A stretch of 64,000 nt of DNA, taken from assembly GCA_002104945.1 (NCBI GenBank), contig MCFH01000012.1, forward strand, positions 620,001-684,000, read 5' to 3'. This stretch comes from Piromyces finnis. Its lineage: Eukaryota > Neocallimastigomycota > Neocallimastigomycetes > Neocallimastigales > Neocallimastigaceae. This document shows positions 35,774-51,200 of the stretch, in pieces. Under the pieces are notes generated by a model that worked only from the letters and a program-made list of their open reading frames with translations, ran no database searches and was not told the origin of the DNA. Each line of letters starts with the position of its first letter. Position 1 is the stretch's first letter. The translations under genes and the position numbers were made by a program.

Positions 35774-38700
35774 CTAATTAAAATTTAACCGTATTATATT
35801 ACTAGATAATAGAAGAACAGAGTCATCCCTTCTTTTATTATTTATTATCTTTGAATAATTATAGTATTGAATATAATAATCACTCAACATATTGCGATTA
35901 TTTTTTGCTATTTTTAAATTGCATTTACAATCATTAGCCCTATGAATTAAACAAACCTCAGTTTCTGTTAAGAGGAAATAACATTTAGGGTCATTTCCAC
36001 ATTTCTTTATATTTATATAATATATTTTGTCCCATGAATGAAAGAGAAACATTATAACATAACACATATAATTTAAGTAATTTTCGAATAATATTCTTGT
36101 ATAATAATTATTGGTTAATGTATTGCTAATTATCTTTATATTTAAAAGTAAAAAAAAATTAATAATGTTGAATAAGAAAAAAAAATAATATTTTAAATTA
36201 TTAATTTAAATAGAATTATAATTTTTATAAATTCAATAGATTATAACATTTATATTACATTAATTGAAGGGCCAGTTGCTGCCCAAAAAATAACGGCATA
36301 ACTCATATATATAGAATTTTTAAATATACCAGTAAGTTTCCAAAGATTCTTAATATTTATTATTATTATCATAATAAATATAAATTCATATATATTAATA
36401 ATTAGTTCATATTTTTTTAATGGACTAACGTATAGCCATCTTCCATCACTATTTTGTTTTATGTTAGTTAATTCATTATCATCTTTTTGATTAAAAATTA
36501 CCACTAATATATTTATAAACTCAGATAAAACATATATAAATAATCCTTCGATATATGACGATCGTATGTTTTTTAATATTTTTATAATATAATTGAAATC
36601 TCCATTTTTATCTAAAGTCAATTCGGAATTTTCAAATAAAGAATTTTTATTTAATAAAATAGTTGAACTCATTTTTAGGGATGTATAAGAGTTATTATTA
36701 ACATCCAAAAGTGAAGGTGGTAGGGAAATAAAACTCTTATTATTCTTAATAATTTTTATTCCTAATTGACTTCCTGAATAGATATAAATATAAGTTATAT
36801 ATATTATTAAATTAATTCCCATGTGTTTTAATACAAAATACAATCCTGAAAATAAATAATTTTTTTGGGTTGAAAAAAATTGACTAACTAAGAAAAGAGT
36901 AACCCCGAAGTTGAATAATAAAATTTTCAAATATCCCTGATCTTTTATAATTTTTTGATTTCTATACATTAACGTATGAATTTGAATCAAAAATATTAAT
37001 ATTATCATAAGAGTTGTTATCGTTGAAATCATTTTATTATATTTACTAGAATTTAAATAAAAAATTGTGTATATTTTAATTAATTTATTTATTTTATATG
37101 TTTCGACAAAATAATATTATGTTAGTTAGGTTCGTATGAATATTCTTAATTTTTAAATGATATTCTATTCTATTGCATTACCTGAAATCAACAAAAACTT
37201 TAACATCACATAGTTCACCAGTCCATCCATCATTACATTGACATTTATTATTTTTAATATCATTTTTCCCGTATGTATTATTATCGGATATAATACATTT
37301 TGCTGTTGAATTTGTAGGACATGAATTAGGACATATTGGATTTTCACATATTAATATGTTATTACTGTCATAAACATTGTATTGATCTTTGTCACAAGCC
37401 TCAATTTTAACATCAATAAAGTCTTTATTGAATAATATTTCTTCTTCTAATAAAGATTCCACCTTAAATACTAAATTATATTCACCAGGATTCATATATA
37501 CTCTTAAATTATTTAATTCACAAATTCCTATAAAATTTTTATTTTATATTTTAAAAATATAAAAAAAATATTGATTGTCAATATTTATTTATATATCCTT
37601 TAAAGTTATCATTTAATAATTATTTCATATACCATTTACAAATGAACCTATATTTCCTTTTAATATTGATATTTCTCCATAATTGTTATCATTGTCATTA
37701 CTTTTACCTTTACTATTATAATTTATTTTTTCTACTAATACCTTTATATAAATATCTGAATAATAATGATAATGATCATGGATGATATTTTCATATGAAT
37801 CATAAATTAAAAAACTTATTGGTAAATAAGAACCACTTTTCATTTTATAATCATGATATTTATCGTCGTTTAATAATTTAATTAAAGAAGGATTTGTCGC
37901 ATAGTCATTTCCATGAGATTCAGCTTTATTATCCATAAATTCACAATTATTATAATCAAATAGATAGTATTGAGGATAATTTGGAGAAAACAAAGCACCA
38001 CCAGCAACACCAGCATAATTATTAATAAATTTAGTATTACTTGCAATTAATGAATGTAAGTTTTTATATTTCGAATAAATTACACCTCCAAAATATTTAC
38101 TTTTATTATTTATAAAATTTGTATTTTTAATATTTAATTCATGTTTATTATTCTCATTTTCATTTTCATTTTTTTCTTTTCCAAAATACATAACACCTCC
38201 ATTTAATCCTTTATTATTTTCAAATTCCGAATTATTAATATCAAATTGAATATTATGATAATCTTCAAAACACCTAATAATTAATAATAATATATAATAT
38301 ATAACATATAATAATACATAATATAAAAATATAAAATAATTTGTTTTTAATATATGTATTAAATATTTATATATATTTTTTAAATGTTTTTATAAAGTTT
38401 CAATAAATTTCATCTATCGATGATTAAATTGATAGTTTAATATTATATATATTTATATATTTATGCTAATAATTATTAAGCTGTCATTACAATACACCTC
38501 CATTTGAAGAACATATATTATTTGTAAAAATTGAATCATCTATTGAAATATTAATATCATTTTGGAAATGAATAGATCCACACAATTTTTTATTAATATT
38601 TGAATTATCAGTAAATTCTAAATTTTTAAAATTTGTTTTGGACTTTTGATATAATACACATAAAATATAAATATATAAAATATAATATATAAATATATAA

Positions 38701-40937
38701 TATATATAACAGTAATATGAAGTAATATGATAAATGTGATATGTGTTATATGATATGTATAATGTATAACAGGTAATGTGGTAATATAGATATATAAAAT
38801 TATTCAATTAATAATAATATTTTGATTTTAATTTTGAATATTAATATTATTTAATATAATTCGAAAAATATTATAAATATAAATAATATATAATATTTGA
38901 ATTAATAATATGACATAAATATTATATACATTTTTAGACTTTATATTGATGAGTGGTCCATGAGAAATATTATTAGATATGATGGAATTTTTCATTTCAT
39001 TATAATTGTTATTTCCTATAATTTTTATCATTTCACCATTTGATATACAATTTTGTATCGAAAAATTATCTAGAATCAAATATTTATATTCATCACCGGA
39101 ATCGAAGAGAATAATTGAAGAATCATTTATATCACCAACATTTTTTAACATTATCTAGTTTAACATCAATAAATTCAATATTTTTATTTAAAAATTTAAA
39201 CAAAGATTTTCCATTTGTTATTATGTCAGAGAAAGTCACATTTTTTATTATATAATTTGATTCAGATCCTAATATTCCATTTCCTTGAATACTATCATTA
39301 ATTGATGATAATAAATATATACATGTATATAGAGAGTATTTTTAATATAAAGACTAACTAAAATATACTTTAATATAAATATGTAAATTTATGTAAAATG
39401 AAAAATACTTTAAATTTTCAAATTTCGAGTTTTCAACTTGAATATTTGAATATACACAATTGGCTACAATTGGTAATACACTTTTTAAGTTTGTATCCAT
39501 GAATTCACAATTGTTAATATTGATATCATTATTTTTACCATTGATAATACAATCATTTTCTTTAAAATTTATATATAAATTAATATTATTGTTATTTTAA
39601 TTTATAATTTGTTTTTTCATTAATTGTATTATAATATAATACATATAATAGATAGATGTATGACTATGAATAGAATCATAAATACCAGAAAAAAAGGAAT
39701 CCGATATAGTAAATTTTTCTGTATAATTTTTATTAATATATTCTAGTTGCATTAAATGACCACTGGTTGAATAATTGTTAATAAATGTAGTATTTTGAAA
39801 TCTATCAAATATATTTTATACAGAGGATTATTTTATTTTAATTATTTTTTTTTATAAATATATTTTAATTAAAGCTTTATTTCTATTAAAAGTTTTGTTT
39901 TACTCAATATTTGTTTTAAAAAAATAGAATAATGGCATATTTTTTTCAACAATGTTACTCTTAAATATTGTATTTTTTATGGTAATTTTATTATTTAAGA
40001 ATTTAGAAACCATAATTGAAGCCATAGATTCTTTTTCATCACCATCCGTATTTTTAAATGTACCTAAAGAATTATATATAATTAAATATTATATAAATAT
40101 TTTTATGCCTAATAAACTTTCGTATTTTATTAAATTATTACAATTATCAATAAGTAAATCTCCTCTATACACTTTGAAAAATATTTTTATTATTATGAAA
40201 TAAACAATTTGAAATTTTTGTATTAAAGCAGTCAAGATTGTCATCTTTATTTTGAGGTAATATACTTATTAAATTCTTAAAATATTGTTTATTATCACTT
40301 TTAAAAATTTTTGTTAATCAGTAGGCTATATTGAAAAATTAATTATTATTTTTTGTTTAAAACTTACTGTATATAACAATTCCTTAATTCAAAATGGTAT
40401 GAATCATTTATATTAGATTTACATTTAAAATTAACGAGTGAAACTGAAAATATAGTTACTGTTATTCCGGTAAATTCACAATTTTCGAAAATTACTTTCA
40501 TAAGATTATTTGATGTATTAATTATAAAAAGAACTGACTCTATACTATAATAATCTTTGAAAATAATCCTTCAAAGTAAACCTTCCCGTTACTAATATCA
40601 TTGTTATTGATACTTAAAGAAAATCTGTTAAGTTTACCATAATCAAATATTGTTTTATTTTCGGATGTACTAATAAATGATATTGGAAATCTATTATCAA
40701 TATTTACTCCATATACACTGTAGTCGTAAAATGAGTAATATGGTTCTGGAAAATAAAAATTCACACCTTCATTGTAAGATGATAATACCGGTAATGAATC
40801 TATAAAGGCTAACTTCGATTCATCTGTATTCTTAACATTATATCTATCGCATTAATTTCTGTTATAATAAAAAATATATATAATATAATACTATATATAT
40901 TTTTTGGTTTTTTAAAAATTTCCATATTAAAAAACAT
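35774..40937 (-). CDS. Array copy B: same receptor, with a few single-base indels
   Basis: Same gene as copy A, 6,245 bp away. The 3' half (7TM exon 36259-37045, EGF exon, beta-helix exon with GGVMYF) is unbroken. The 5' half carries an added T near 39140 that shifts the exon with FSDIITNGKSLF, an added A near 40178, a lost C near 40567 and a lost A near 40837, the last two within exon 1. These are homopolymer-length differences without substitutions, so they are more likely read errors than decay. If real, the first exon would be frameshifted and the gene dead. Confidence 0.65.
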
Positions 40938-41582
40938 ATATATCGAACATATTTAATAAATTATTTAACTTGGTATGAATTATAGTAATAGATATAAATA
41001 AAAAATAAAAACTAAAAAAAAAAAAAAAATAAAATAAAGCATAAATAGACAAAAATAAATATTAAAAGAATATTATTAATAAGATTTTGTGGTACTAAAA
41101 TGAAAATAAGGTATAAAGTATCAATTATTATTATTATTTTGCTTATATTTAAGTTAATATTACCATAACTTTAAAATGATAAAATAAAAATTAAAAAGTT
41201 AAATTATACATTATATTTTATATATTTATGAAATAACAGTGTATGATATAAAATAGCATTAATATTTAGCTTTTGCTTTTGTGAATTAGGACTAGAAATA
41301 TTATTATAGGTATGGATTATATACATTTTTAATGAAGTTATTTAAAATTAAAAAAAAAAAAAAACAGATTCAATTATTTATATTTGTATAATCTGTATAT
41401 GTATAAGATAAATATGCTTAAATGAAATGATTTTAAAATAATTTTATTTTATAATATATAGAGTTATTTTTATAAAAAAGAAAAATAATTAAAGATACCA
41501 ATTAAATTTATAATCTTTTAATAAACAAAATTTTTTTAGCATTTTTTTATTTTAATATTTTTATACTCTATATATTTTATTA

Positions 41583-41942
41583 TGAACCTTATAAAACTGA
41601 TTGAGTTTCTGCCATTCTGAGGGGAAACTTCGGAGGGAACCAACTACTAGATGGTTCGATTGGTCTTTTGCCCCTATACCCAAATTTGACGATCAATTTG
41701 CACGTCAGAACCGCTACGAGCCTCCATCAGAGTTTCCTCTGACCTCACCCTATTCAGGCATAGTCCTCCATTTTTCGGGTTCCAACAAATATGCTTAGAC
41801 ACAGATCCTTCATAAAAATTTCTGACAGGTTGATGGTACATCGAAAATCCTACCAAATCACTTTCATTACGTATATGAGCTTACCACTCAAATACTTGCA
41901 TATTTGTTAGACTCCTTAGTCCGTGTTTTAAGACAGGTCATA
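41583..41942 (-). rRNA. LSU rRNA fragment, array copy 3
   Basis: Same fragment as copies 1 and 2 except for an added G (gagggg for gaggg) and a lost A in an A run. It lies downstream of receptor copy C. Both differences are homopolymer-length changes in the error-rich part of the array. Confidence 0.88.
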
Positions 41943-42010
41943 ATTTTAAAAAATAAAAATAAAAAATTTTATTTTATAATTTTATATTTTATTTGGTATT
42001 TGATTATGTA

Positions 42011-45000
42011 CTAATTAAAATTTAACCGTATTATATTACTAGATAATAGAAGAACAGAGTCATCCCTTCTTTTATTATTTATTATCTTTGAATAATTATA
42101 GTATTGAATATAATAATCACTCAACATATTGCGATTATTTTTTGCTATTTTTAAATTGCATTTACAATCATTAGCCCTATGAATTAAACAAACCTCAGTT
42201 TCTGTTAAGAGGAAATAACATTTAGGGTCATTTCCACATTTCTTTATATTTATATAATATATTTTGTCCCATGAATGAAAGAGAAACATTATAACATAAC
42301 ACATATAATTTAAGTAATTTTCGAATAATATTCTTGTATAATAATTATTGGTTAATGTATTGCTAATTATCTTTATATTTAAAAGTAAAAAAAAATTAAT
42401 AATGTTGAATAAGAAAAAAAAATAATATTTTAAATTATTAATTTAAATAGAATTATAATTTTTATAAATTCAATAGATTATAACATTTATATTACATTAA
42501 TTGAAGGGCCAGTTGCTGCCCAAAAAATAACGGCATAACTCATATATATAGAATTTTTAAATATACCAGTAAGTTTCCAAAGATTCTTAATATTTATTAT
42601 TATTATCATAATAAATATAAATTCATATATATTAATAATTAGTTCATATTTTTTAATGGACTAACGTATAGCCATCTTCCATCACTATTTTGTTTTATGT
42701 TAGTTAATTCATTATCATCTTTTTGATTAAAAATTACCACTAATATATTTATAAACTCAGATAAAACATATATAAATAATCCTTCGATATATGACGATCG
42801 TATGTTTTTTAATATTTTTATAATATAATTGAAATCTCCATTTTTATCTAAAGTCATTCGGAATTTTCAAATAAAGAATTTTATTTAATAAAATAGTTGA
42901 ACTCATTTTTAGGGATGTATAAGAGTTATTATTAACATCCAAAAGTGAAGGTGGTAGGGAAATAAAACTCTTATTATTCTTAATAATTTTTATTCCTAAT
43001 TGACTTCCTGAATAGATATAAATATAAGTTATATATATTATTAAATTAATTCCCATGTGTTTTAATACAAAATACAATCCTGAAAATAAATAATTTTTTT
43101 GGGTTGAAAAAAATTGACTAACTAAGAAAAGAGTAACCCCGAAGTTGAATAATAAAATTTTCAAATATCCCTGATCTTTTATAATTTTTGATTTCTATAC
43201 ATTAACGTATGAATTTTGAATCAAAAATATTAATATTATCATAAGAGTTGTTATCGTTGAAATCATTTTATTATATTTACTAGAATTTAAATAAAAAATT
43301 GTGTATATTTTAATTAATTTATTTATTTTATATGTTTCGACAAAATAATATTATGTTAGTTAGGTTCGTATGAATATTCTTAATTTTTAAATGATATTCT
43401 ATTCTATTGCATACCTGAAATCAACAAAAACTTTAACATCACATAGTTCACCAGTCCATCCATCATTACATTGACATTTATTATTTTTAATATCATTTTT
43501 CCCGTATGTATTATTATCGGATATAATACATTTGCTGTTGAATTTGTAGGACATGAATTAGGACATATTGGATTTTCACATATTAATATGTTATTACTGT
43601 CATAAACATTGTATTGATCTTTGTCACAAGCCTCAATTTTTAACATCAATAAAGTCTTTATTGAATAATATTTCTTCTTCTAATAAAGATTCCACCTTAA
43701 ATACTAAATTATATTCACCAGGATTCATATATACTCTTAAATTATTTAATTCACAAATTCCTATAAAATTTTATTTTATATTTTAAAAATATAAAAAAAA
43801 TATTGATTGTCAATATTTATTTATATATCCTTTAAAGTTATCATTTAATAATTATTTCATATACCATTTACAAATGAACCTATATTTCCTTTTAATATTG
43901 ATATTTCTCCATAATTGTTATCATTGTCATTACTTTTACCTTTACTATTATAATTTATTTTTCTACTAATACCTTTATATAAATATCTGAATAATAATGA
44001 TAATGATCATGGATGATATTTTCATATGAATCATAAATTAAAAAACTTATTGGTAAATAAGAACCACTTTTCATTTTATAATCATGATATTTATCGTCGT
44101 TTAATAATTTAATTAAAGAAGGATTTGTCGCATAGTCATTTCCATGAGATTCAGCTTTATTATCCATAAATTCACAATTATTATAATCAAATAGATAGTA
44201 TTGAGGATAATTTGGAGAAAACAAAGCACCACCAGCAACACCAGCATAATTATTAATAAATTTAGTATTACTTGCAATTAATGAATGTAAGTTTTTATAT
44301 TTCGAATAAATTACACCTCCAAAATATTTACTTTTATTATTTATAAAATTTGTATTTTTAATATTTAATTCATGTTATTATTCTCATTTTCATTTTCATT
44401 TTTTTCTTTTCCAAAATACATAACACCTCCATTTAATCCTTTATTATTTTCAATTCCGAATTATTAATATCAAATTGAATATTATGATAATCTTCAAAAC
44501 ACCTAATAATTAATAATAATATATAATATATAACATATAATAATACATAATATAAAAATATAAAATAATTTGTTTTTTAATATATGTATTAAATATTTAT
44601 ATATATTTTTAAATGTTTTTATAAAGTTTCAATAAATTTCATCTATCGATGATTAAATTGATAGTTTAATATTATATATATTTATATATTTATGCTAATA
44701 ATTATTAAGCTGTCATTACAATACACCTCCATTTGAAGAACATATATTATTTGTAAAAATTGAATCATCTATTGAAATATTAATATCATTTGGAAATGAA
44801 TAGATCCACACAATTTTTTATTAATATTTGAATTATCAGTAAATTCTAAATTTTTAAAATTTGTTTTGGACTTTTGATATAATACACATAAAATATAAAT
44901 ATATAAAATATAATATATAAATATATAATATATATAACAGTAATATGAAGTAATATGATAAATGTGATATGTGTTATATGATATGTATAATGTATAACAG

Positions 45001-47153
45001 GTAATGTGGTAATATAGATATATAAAATTATTCAATTAATAATAATATTTTGATTTTAATTTTGAATATTAATATTATTTAATATAATTCGAAAAATATT
45101 ATAAATATAAATAATATATAATATTTGAATTAATAATATGACATAAATATTATATACATTTTTAGACTTTATATTGATGAGTGGTCCATGAGAAATATTA
45201 TTAGATATGATGGAATTTTTCATTTCATTATAATGTTATTTCCTATAATTTTTATCATTCACCATTTGATATACAATTTTGTATCGAAAAATTATCTAGA
45301 ATCAAATATTTATATTCATCACCGGAATCGAAGAGAATAATTGAAGAATCATTTATATCACCAACATTTTTAACATTATCTAGTTTTAACATCAATAAAT
45401 TCATATTTTTTATTTAAAAATTTAAACAAAGATTTTCCATTTGTTATTATGTCAGAGAAAGTCACATTTTTTATTATATAATTTGATTCAGATCCTAATA
45501 TTCCATTTCCTTGAATACTATCATTAATTGATGATATAAATATATACATGTATATAGAGAGTATTTTTAATATAAAGACTAACTAAATATACTTTAATAT
45601 AAATATGTAAATTTATGTAAAATGAAAAATACTTTAAATTTTCAAATTTCGAGTTTTCAACTTGAATATTTGATATACACAATTGGCTACAATTGGTAAT
45701 ACACTTTTAAGTTTGTATCCATGAATTCACAATTGTTAATATTGATATCATTATTTTTACCATTGATAATACAATCATTTTCTTTAAAATTTATATATAA
45801 ATTAATATTATTGTTATTTTAATTTATAATTTGTTTTTTCATTAATTGTATTATAATATAATACATATAATAGATAGATGTATGACTATGAATAGAATCA
45901 TAAATACCAGAAAAAAGGAATCCGATATAGTAAATTTTTCTGTATAATTTTTATTATATATTCTAGTTGCATTAAATGACACTGGTTGAATAATTGTTAA
46001 TAAATGTAGTATTTTGAAATCTATCAAATATATTTTATACAGAGGATTATTTTATTTTAATTATTTTTTTTTATAAATATATTTTAATTAAAGCTTTATT
46101 TCTATTAAAGTTTTGTTTTACTCAATATTTGTTTTAAAAAAATAGAATAATGGCATATTTTTTTCAACAATGTTACTCTTAAATATTGTATTTTTTATGG
46201 TAATTTTATTATTTAAGAATTTAGAAACCATAATTGAAGCCATAGATTCTTTTTCATCACCATCCGTATTTTTTAAATGTACCTAAAGAATTATATATAA
46301 TTAAATATTATATAAATATTTTTATGCCTAATAAACTTTCGTATTTTTATTAAATTATTACAATTATCAATAAGTAAATCTCCTCTATACACTTTGAAAA
46401 TATTTTTATTATTATGAAATAAACAATTTGAAATTTTTGTATTAAAGCAGTCAAGATTGTCATCTTTATTTTGAGGTAATATACTTATTAAATTCTTAAA
46501 ATATTGTTTATTATCACTTTTAAAAATTTTGTTAATCAGTAGGCTATATTGAAAATTAATTATTATTTTTTGTTTAAACTTACTGTATATAACAATTCCT
46601 TAATTCAAAATGGTATGAATCATTTATATTAGATTTACATTTAAAATTAACGAGTGAAACTGAAAATATAGTTACTGTTATTCCGGTAAATTCACAATTT
46701 TCGAAAATTACTTTCATAAGATTATTTGATGTATTAATTATAAAAAGAACTGACTCTATACTATAATAATCTTTGAAAATAATCCCTTCAAAGTAAACCT
46801 TCCCGTTACTAATATCATTGTTATTGATACTTAAAGAAATCTGTTAAGTTTACCATAATCAAATATTGTTTTATTTTCGGATGTACTAATAAATGATATT
46901 GGAAATCTATTATCAATATTTACTCCATATACACTGTAGTCGTAAAATGAGTATATGGTTCTGGAAAATAAAAATTCACACCTTCATTGTAAGATGATAA
47001 TACCGGTAATGAATCTATAAAGGCTAACTTCGATTCATCTGTATTCTTAACAATTATATCTATCGCATTAATTTCTGTTATAATAAAAAATATATATAAT
47101 ATAATACTATATATATTTTTTGGTTTTTTAAAAATTTCCATATTAAAAAACAT
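42011..47153 (-). CDS. Array copy C: same receptor, many single-base indels
   Basis: Same layout as copy A, but with one-base losses or gains spread through most exons. Examples are near 42648, 42856, 42880, 43190, 43412, 43531, 43640, 44374, 44790, 45235, 45702 and 46954. As written, the membrane exon, EGF exon and exon 1 are all frameshifted. I noticed almost no substitutions relative to copies A and D, which is unlike normal pseudogene decay. It is probably a coding copy read at low accuracy, but I cannot exclude a real broken copy. Confidence 0.55.
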
Positions 47154-47806
47154 ATATATCGAACATATTTAATAAATTATTTAACTTGGTATGAATTATA
47201 GTAATAGATATAAATAAAAAATAAAAACTAAAAAAAAAAAAAAAAATAAAAATAAAGCATAAAATAGACAAAAATAAATATTAAAAGAAATTATTATTAA
47301 TAAGATTTTGTGGTACTAAAATGAAAATAAGGTATAAAGTATCAATTATTATTATTATTTTTGCTTATATTTAAGTTAATATTACCATAACTTTAAAATG
47401 ATAAAATAAAAATTAAAAAGTTAAATTATACATTATATTTTATATATTTATGAAATAACAGTGTATGATATAAAATAGCATTAATATTTAGCTTTTGCTT
47501 TTGTGAATTAGGACTAGAAATATTATTATAGGTATGGATTATATACATTTTTAATGAAGTTATTTAAAATTAAAAAAAAAAAAAAAACAGATTCAATTAT
47601 TTATATTTGTATAATCTGTATATGTATAAGATAAATATGCTTAAATGAAATGATTTTAAAATAATTTTATTTTATAATATATAGAGTTATTTTTATAAAA
47701 AAAAGAAAAATAATTAAAGATACCAATTAAATTATAATCTTTTAATAAACAAAATTTTTTTAGCATTTTTTTATTTTAATATTTTTATACTCTATATATT
47801 TTATTA

Positions 47807-48168
47807 TGAACCTTATAAAACTGATTGAGTTTCTGCCATTCTGAGGGAAACTTCGGAGGGAACCAACTACTAGATGGTTCGATTGGTCTTTTGCCCCTAT
47901 ACCCAAATTTGACGATCAATTTGCACGTCAGAACCGCTACGAGCCTCCATCAGAGTTTCCTCTGACCTCACCCTATTCAGGCATAGTCCTCCATTTTTCG
48001 GGTTCCAACAAATATGCTTAGACACAGATCCTTCATAAAAATTTCTGACAGGTTGATGGTACATCGAAAATCCTACCAAAATCACTTTCATTACGTATAT
48101 GAGCTTACCACTCAAATACTTGCATATTTGTTAGACTCCTTAGTCCGTGTTTTAAGACAGGTCATAAT
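47807..48168 (-). rRNA. LSU rRNA fragment, array copy 4
   Basis: Matches copy 1 by eye and sits downstream of receptor copy D on the same strand. Partial LSU domain II only. Confidence 0.9.
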
Positions 48169-48234
48169 TTTAAAAAATAAAAATAAAAAATTTTATTTTA
48201 TAATTTTATATTTTATTTGGTATTTGATTATGTA

Positions 48235-51200
48235 CTAATTAAAATTTAACCGTATTATATTACTAGATAATAGAAGAACAGAGTCATCCCTTCTTTTATT
48301 ATTTATTATCTTTGAATAATTATAGTATTGAATATAATAATCACTCAACATATTGCGATTATTTTTTGCTATTTTTAAATTGCATTTACAATCATTAGCC
48401 CTATGAATTAAACAAACCTCAGTTTCTGTTAAGAGGAAATAACATTTAGGGTCATTTCCACATTTCTTTATATTTATATAATATATTTTGTCCCATGAAT
48501 GAAAGAGAAACATTATAACATAACACATATAATTTAAGTAATTTTCGAATAATATTCTTGTATAATAATTATTGGTTAATGTATTGCTAATTATCTTTAT
48601 ATTTAAAAGTAAAAAAAAATTAATAATGTTGAATAAGAAAAAAAATAATATTTTAAATTATTAATTTAAATAGAATTATAATTTTTATAAATTCAATAGA
48701 TTATAACATTTATATTACATTAATTGAAGGGCCAGTTGCTGCCCAAAAAATAACGGCATAACTCATATATATAGAATTTTTAAATATACCAGTAAGTTTC
48801 CAAAGATTCTTAATATTTATTATTATTATCATAATAAATATAAATTCATATATATTAATAATTAGTTCATATTTTTTTAATGGACTAACGTATAGCCATC
48901 TTCCATCACTATTTTGTTTTATGTTAGTTAATTCATTATCATCTTTTTGATTAAAAATTACCACTAATATATTTATAAACTCAGATAAAACATATATAAA
49001 TAATCCTTCGATATATGACGATCGTATGTTTTTAATATTTTTATAATATAATTGAAATCTCCATTTTTATCTAAAGTCAATTCGGAATTTTCAAATAAAG
49101 AATTTTTATTTAATAAATAGTTGAACTCATTTTTAGGGATGTATAAGAGTTATTATTAACATCCAAAAGTGAAGGTGGTAGGGAAATAAAACTCTTATTA
49201 TTCTTAATAATTTTTATTCCTAATTGGACTTCCTGAATAGATATAAATATAAGTTATATATATTATTAAATTAATTCCCATGTGTTTTAATACAAAATAC
49301 AATCCTGAAAATAAATAATTTTTTTGGGTTGAAAAAAATTGACTAACTAAGAAAAGAGTAACCCCGAAGTTGAATAATAAAATTTTCAAATATCCCTGAT
49401 CTTTTATAATTTTTTGATTTCTATACATTAACGTATGAATTTGAATCAAAAATATTAATATTATCATAAGAGTTGTTATCGTTGAAATCATTTTATTATA
49501 TTTACTAGAATTTAAATAAAAAATTGTGTATATTTTAATTAATTTATTTATTTTATATGTTTCGACAAAATAATATTATGTTAGTTAGGTTCGTATGAAT
49601 ATTCTTAATTTTTAAATGATATTCTATTCTATTGCATTACCTGAAATCAACAAAAACTTTAACATCACATAGTTCACCAGTCCATCCATCATTACATTGA
49701 CATTTATTATTTTTAATATCATTTTTCCCGTATGTATTATTATCGGATATAATACATTTTGCTGTTGAATTTGTAGGACATGAATTAGGACATATTGGAT
49801 TTTCACATATTAATATGTTATTACTGTCATAAACATTGTATTGATCTTTGTCACAAGCCTCAATTTTAACATCAATAAAGTCTTTATTGAATAATATTTC
49901 TTCTTCTAATAAAGATTCCACCTTAAATACTAAATTATATTCACCAGGATTCATATATACTCTTAAATTATTTAATTCACAAATTCCTATAAAATTTTTA
50001 TTTTATATTTTAAAAATATAAAAAAAATATTGATTGTCAATATTTATTTATATATCCTTTAAAGTTATCATTTAATAATTATTTCATATACCATTTACAA
50101 ATGAACCTATATTTCCTTTTAATATTGATATTTCTCCATAATTGTTATCATTGTCATTACTTTTACCTTTACTATTATAATTTATTTTTTCTACTAATAC
50201 CTTTATATAAATATCTGAATAATAATGATAATGATCATGGATGATATTTTCATATGAATCATAAATTAAAAAACTTATTGGTAAATAAGAACCACTTTTC
50301 ATTTTATAATCATGATATTTATCGTCGTTTAATAATTTAATTAAAGAAGGATTTGTCGCATAGTCATTTCCATGAGATTCAGCTTTATTATCCATAAATT
50401 CACAATTATTATAATCAAATAGATAGTATTGAGGATAATTTGGAGAAAACAAAGCACCACCAGCAACACCAGCATAATTATTAATAAATTTAGTATTACT
50501 TGCAATTAATGAATGTAAGTTTTTATATTTCGAATAAATTACACCTCCAAAATATTTACTTTTATTATTTATAAAATTTGTATTTTTAATATTTAATTCA
50601 TGTTTATTATTCTCATTTTCATTTTCATTTTTTTCTTTTCCAAAATACATAACACCTCCATTTAATCCTTTATTATTTTCAAATTCCGAATTATTAATAT
50701 CAAATTGAATATTATGATAATCTTCAAAACACCTAATAATTAATAATAATATATAATATATAACATATAATAATACATAATATAAAAATATAAAATAATT
50801 TGTTTTTAATATATGTATTAAATATTTATATATATTTTTTAAATGTTTTTATAAAGTTTCAATAAATTTCATCTATCGATGATTAAATTGATAGTTTAAT
50901 ATTATATATATTTATATATTTATGCTAATAATTATTAAGCTGTCATTACAATACACCTCCATTTGAAGAACATATATTATTTGTAAAAATTGAATCATCT
51001 ATTGAAATATTAATATCATTTTGGAAATGAATAGATCCACACAATTTTTTATTAATATTTGAATTATCAGTAAATTCTAAATTTTTAAAATTTGTTTTGG
51101 ACTTTTGATATAATACACATAAAATATAAATATATAAAATATAATATATAAATATATAATATATATAACAGTAATATGAAGTAATATGATAAATGTGATA

